NCBI RefSeq assembly: GCF_001522545.3
Contig: NC_031769.1
Location: 2,261,006 to 2,325,005 of the forward strand
Direction of reading: 5' to 3'
Source: Parus major
Lineage: Eukaryota; Chordata; Aves; Passeriformes; Paridae
DNA length: 64,000 bases
The notes beneath the pieces are model-generated. The model was not told where the DNA came from and did not search any database. It worked only from the letters and a program-made list of their open reading frames with translations. Position numbers and translations under genes: made by a program. Below are positions 59,376-64,000 of this stretch, one piece after another; the first letter of the stretch is position 1; every line of letters begins with the position of its first letter.

Positions 59376-62300
59376 TTGTCCATGAACTTAGTAATTGTTT
59401 CACGTGTCAGTTTATGGTGTGGCAAGGAGGTGAAAGTATCTAAGCTTTTCAGCATCCTTCAGTAGCCCAGGACAGGGGCTGTCTCCTGTCACTGTGTGGG
59501 CCCAAAGGTCATGAAGCTTCACTCTGCTTTGACTCTGCTCTACACTTGTGACACCAATTAGCTCTACCAAAATTTCTTCATAAATCTTTCAACACACACA
59601 TTCTGGGTGTATTATTTTAACCTTCTGCCATATAATGAGATATACAGGAAATATTACACATACCAGGGATTCAAACTGGGTTGAAATCCCAGTTTGACTC
59701 TAGTCAGTGGTGAGAGTCCCACTGTTGTGAGGAACAACTTTTGTTGTTCTCTTCTGCTTTAAGTGAAAAAGGCTATCTTTTCTAAATTACGGACATTTTA
59801 AAATCCACTTCCTAGTTGTCTGATAATGTAGGTTTCATTATTCTGCATTCTAGTGTGGTGGATTTATAAACCATATCTTTTGAAATATAATTTAGTTAAC
59901 ATGCACTGAAAGTTTAAAGTGCTGCACAAAATAATTGCTGCATCTGCAGTCAAACATTAACAAATACAAAGAACGGCAAATGTGGTCTTCAAAGGACCAC
60001 AGATGTGGTCTTTGCCAATAAATATGACTGGATGAGTATTTCTTCTCCTGAACATGCCAGTGGTGAAACATTCCTCCTAACAGATTGATCCATGATGTCC
60101 TTTATATGTGATAAGAGGAATTTTTTCCACTGGGCTATGGCAAAGTAGCAGGAGCACAGATTAAAAAGGAAATAAATAAAGAGAAAAAATAGCTTTACCA
60201 TAAATATTCAGTTGAAACATAGATCTGTTCCAAATATATTGGGCTGCCAGTTGCAATTGCATCGTATTACTGTAACCAGGAAGGTTGAGATGCCTCGAGG
60301 AGGAACTGACTGTGGAGTTCCTCTGGAGCTTTGCAGTGGGAATGCTGCGTGAGGGAAAGGCTGAGGTGCACTGAGCATAGCCCATCCCTGTTGGCTTCAC
60401 CAAAAATGGATGTTGCCCAGACCTCCAACAAGCTGCTCTGGAAAGAGATGAGCTCCCAGGCCCAAATCTTGGTGCCAGCTGGAGTCAGGTGGAGCTCATT
60501 GATCTCAGCAGGATCCTGCACTGGCCCTCTCTGGTGACAGAGATGTGGGGTGAGAAGTCCCCACACCCTGTCCCAGCTGAGCCCTGTAGAAGTGTTCAGC
60601 AGAAACTGTTTTCATTTATGGTTTAGGGAAACCAGAAATGCTCAGGCACAGCTGAATTTCTTTGCAGCATGAGGAGAGAGGGAGGAGGAGTGAGTTTCTG
60701 CCTTGGGAAGGAATGGATGAGGTTGGCTCAATGTTTCCCAGCCAGGCGATATCGAGAAGCTCGTTCTGGAGGCTTGGGGCAATATTCCTGCCAACAGGGA
60801 CTGAATTCACAAAAGGTGCTTGTAGAAAAGTATTTTATTTTTTCCTTCTGCAGCTGCACCTTGTGCTGACTAAAATGAACATATTGATTTCACAGCCTTT
60901 CACTTTCAACATCCACTCAGGATGTCGTGTGCACTACCTTCATGATATAGGATGCTTTTCCAGTGGTGAAGGAAATCAAGCTTCCTTTATGGTACTATCC
61001 CATTTTTTATAACATCTCCTTGGTTTATACTGTTTGTTTTATAATGGAGCAATACGATGGATATATATATTGTTTTTCATATATTGCACTGTACATTGGA
61101 ATGTAACAGACACACAACAGGGAAATGCTTTCAAAACTAAAAATACTTCTTTTATTTTGAGCCTGATTCTGATCACAGTTATTCCAGTATCAATCTAGAA
61201 TAATTCCACAGAAGGAAGTGGATTTGATTCAGATTTACGAGGATACTGCTGAGAAAAGTATTTGCCCTGTGACAGTCTTCAAAAAATTTAATATTCAAAC
61301 CAAAGATAATGAGGATGTGTAAAGGAATGTGGAGGTTTCCTCCTGTTGTGGTCGACACTCAGGTTTTTCTAAAGAAGCTCTAAGGCTGCACTTCAGATGG
61401 TCATAGAAGAGATAATTATACTTTGATTCATTAGCTCAAAGCAATTAACATCTGTTTACATTTTCTTTTGAAATTTAAGCAAAAGAGAAAAGATGAAGGG
61501 AAATTTTAAAATTCTATGCAGGGCTCTTTTCAAAAAGTGAAAGGTTTATTAGAACTTCATTGCATATACTTTCAAAATATTTTCCTAGAGGTTAAAAATT
61601 ATGCTTGTAAGTGATTAAACTGTGTAGATAACTAATGAGATGTGTGGGGATTTATTTCCTGTAGATGAAAAGATACAGCTGTATGAAAGATTTTAATACA
61701 GTGAATGTTTTACTGAAATTCCTGGAGGTAAATGGGTATTAATAAAGTGGAAACTTCAGTTTGCTTGAGATACAAAAAAGAAAAAAAAACCAGCCACACA
61801 CACAAAAAAAATCAAGTGCAAGATATGCTGTTAGATGCTGAGTTTAAATCAATAAATGTCTTGCATCAGCTGTCACTGAACTCGTTGGGTTTCTGTGTTC
61901 TTTGTTACAGCACTTGATATTCCATCAGCTCATCCTCTTCTCCCGCTGACTTCAGCAGGAGCTGGGTTGCAATCCAAGAATATTAATGCAGTTGGGCTTT
62001 GGCTCCTTTTTTAAGGACAGTTTCTGGAGTGTTGAAGTGAAAAAACCTGATTTTAGGGATATTTACAACTCAGGAATCTTGAACGATTCACATCCTCTTG
62101 GGTCCTTCTCTGAGACCAAACTTCTGAGCTTCAAAATATGTGTCAGTCTTGAGTTCCTGGGGATGGGCTGAAGTTGTGGGGTGGAAAGGTTCAAGGTTGA
62201 GGTTTCAGAGCTGGGAAAGAGGTTGTCCATCACAGGGTGTCATCACTGTGGTGTTTGTTAGTTCTGTAGTTCCGTGTATCCTGGGGGATATTAAAGTTCC

Positions 62301-63885
62301 TCAGCCTGAATCAGTGTCCAAAAGAAGGAAGTGATGTAATGTCCCCTAGGCAGGGGGGAAAGCAGTGGTATTGGAGCACTGGGGAAGACCAGTGACTGTA
62401 TATAACCTCCACATCCATGTCTTTACACCTGTGAATATATTTCCTGTTGAGTGTTTCATGCCTTTCCAATCCTTTCACTCACTGGCAGCTGCCCAGTTCT
62501 CAGGACAGCACCAGCTGGCAGAAAACACAGCAGGAACGCCAGAGAATCCAGGTATTTCTCTAGGGAAATATTTAATGTCTTCCAGCCAGCCCAGTGTGGA
62601 TGAACAGTGATGGGACATCATGTGAGCAAATCTTGCTTTTTTCCATCAACAAATTTAGGAATGAAATATTTGGTCACCATCATGATCATTGAAAACAAAA
62701 TCAAATGAGATGTCTTCATCCACACACAGCCTTCAACTTTATTTTCTCAGGTCTATCATGGGAATTGACTTTCTTGAGGCCAGAAAAGGAGCAGAATCAA
62801 AACTCCTACTGGACATGCTCATTAATGTCAATGACATTAAACAAGTCAGAGCTGTTTATTCCAAACACTCTTGGTTTTTTTTTTTCAAACCATGTGATGA
62901 TTTGAGTTTTTCTCTTGCTTGGTGAACAATTACATCATGGAAGTGATCATTGTCCTAATCTGACTTGCATTTTCTATGTCTTCATGATTACATGGGGGCT
63001 TGCCTAGGTATCATCCATCCCTCTGTTGTGCCTCTTCGGGATTTTTAGGAGATTTATCTGGCAGGAGATTGGGTGAGATGAGCTCCTGCAGTCTGTGATC
63101 CCCTCCCAGCCTTCTACATCCAAACCCATCAGAAATATTTAGATACTGTGAACTAGGACAAACCACACCACCCTAGAGCAAGGAGTGGCTTTTCTGCCAG
63201 ACTTTGATGAAAAAGAACAGCCCTCCCTTTGTTCCCCTGCCCTTCTCCAGAGTCACTGATGTGGCTGGTCCCTGTTCCTGTTCCCTCCCTGTGAGATAAC
63301 GTCTTCCTTGCACATAGGGTCTGTATCAGTACAATGGGTTCATGTCATTGGTCTTATCCAGTGGTTGGATCTTCCCCCAGAGGGTGCTGGCACTGCCCAG
63401 GCTCCCCTGGGAATGGGCACAGCCCCAAAGCTGCCAGAGCTCCAGGAGTGTTTGGATACCAGCCCCAGGAACAGGGTGGGGTTGTTGGGTGACTGTGCAG
63501 GGCCAGGAGCTGGACTGGATGATCCCTGTGGATCCCTTCCCATTGAGGATATTCTGTGATTAATAAAGGTATTTTTGACAGACCAACCAATGTTGGGTTG
63601 AGCTGGGAGATGGATCCTTTGTTCCATGATCTGGGAACAAGCCAGGTGTTCCCATAGTGTCCCCAGTGTCCCATCCTGCTGAGATACAACTTTCCAAAGC
63701 ATTTTGTGCCAACCTTCTTATTTTAACTCTCAGCTATATAACCTCTTGCTGGAATTAAGCATTTCCTCATCAACTCTCTTCTCTAGGAGGGGAAAATGAT
63801 ACGGTTTCAGATTTCCATGGGTTGGATGGTGCTAGTGTTTTCTTTTTAGCCCTTAAGAGAGAAAAGTTGTTGTTCTTGTCTGTAG
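59376..63885 (+). other. OBSCN: Region between A-type 3'UTR and e46
   Basis: 4.5 kb that is downstream flank for the A transcript and intron for the B transcript. It is AT-rich with one clear CR1 (63380-63563). Short open frames here lack conserved features and I support no gene. Confidence 0.7.
63380..63563 (+). mobile_element. CR1 LINE 3' fragment
   Basis: ggtgctggcactgcccaggc, ctccaggagtgtttggatac, agctggactggatgatccct, ggatcccttcccattgagga, ending attctgtgatt; forward CR1. Confidence 0.82.
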
Positions 63886-64000
63886 GAATGACTTCCCCCC
63901 AGTCAGAGACGGAGACTTCTGTGCAGGCCTCGCTCCAGCGCGCTGATAAGGAGATCAAGACAGCCCTGAAAAAACTCATGGACTCGGCGTCACTGCTGGT
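63886..64000 (+). CDS. OBSCN: OBSCN exon e46: start of kinase-bearing B-type path (partial)
   Basis: Open exon after acceptor ttgttcttgtctgtag, entering in phase 1 and running off the window. It reads GMTSPQSETETSVQASLQRA then DKEIKTALKKLMDSASLLV. The LQRADKEIKTALKKL segment resembles LERADQEVTSVLKRLL of human obscurin-B, which lies between the post-PH Ig pair and the first kinase. Its phase fits e42 or e43 directly, bypassing the A tail. GC-rich codons contrast with the AT-rich intron. Confidence 0.87.

Noticed and set aside
59376..63885. A separate small gene downstream of the A tail
   Set aside because: Short frames at 60662, 62365 and 62689 have no conserved domains or splice partners and lie in a region expected to be intron for the B transcript.

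Overview
The window is an internal piece of one very large vertebrate muscle gene, OBSCN (obscurin), read entirely on the + strand. Both gene ends lie outside it. The organism is a bird. More than twenty intron insertions carry the 3'-end signature of avian CR1 LINEs (variants of 'tcatagaatcacagaatggtttgggttggaagggacct' in either orientation). The gene identity rests on the domain order (Ig array, FN3, IQ, Ig, Ig, SH3, RhoGEF DH, PH, Ig, Ig) and on recalled similarity of the linkers and tails to human obscurin; no alignment was run. A songbird is possible from the CR1 subtype but is not proven.

Layout. 456-23097: tandem array of single-exon Ig domains (e1-e15), nearly all 267 or 273 nt and all in phase 1-1; one member (e6) is broken. 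24831-25118: FN3 exon. 26588-26860: Ig exon. 27873-29228: a 1,356-nt exon with an acidic/Ser-rich linker, an IQ motif, an Ig domain and a second linker. 29771-34706: further Ig domains, two of them split by introns, plus very small linker exons down to 20 nt. 35472-36193: Ser-rich linker and SH3. 36538-40385: linker and DH domain. 41466-42864: PH domain. 44150-47635: two Ig domains. 49013-59042: two mini-exons and a 1,456-nt terminal exon that resembles the ankyrin-binding, kinase-less tail of human obscurin-A. 59043 to about 59375: candidate 3'UTR with a poly(A) signal. 63886-64000: first exon of the alternative path toward the kinase-bearing obscurin-B form, running off the window.

The exon chain was checked by phase arithmetic. 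The 45 exons of the A-type path (456-59042) sum to 10,727 nt, that is two bases completing a split codon plus 3,575 codons including the stop, and every junction is phase-compatible; the only exon not open in frame is e6. In the cell the encoded protein would be a giant sarcomere scaffold. The Ig/FN3 array is a modular strut with protein-binding sites, the IQ motif is a calmodulin-type site, SH3-DH-PH is a Rho-GEF signalling cassette, and the A tail anchors small ankyrin-1 of the sarcoplasmic reticulum at the myofibril. The most notable observations are the decayed Ig exon e6, a GC-AG intron after e4, Ig domains lacking the second disulfide cysteine, a 20-nt microexon, and the phase logic allowing one upstream exon to feed two alternative C-termini. 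I saw no sign of a wholly new biological system.
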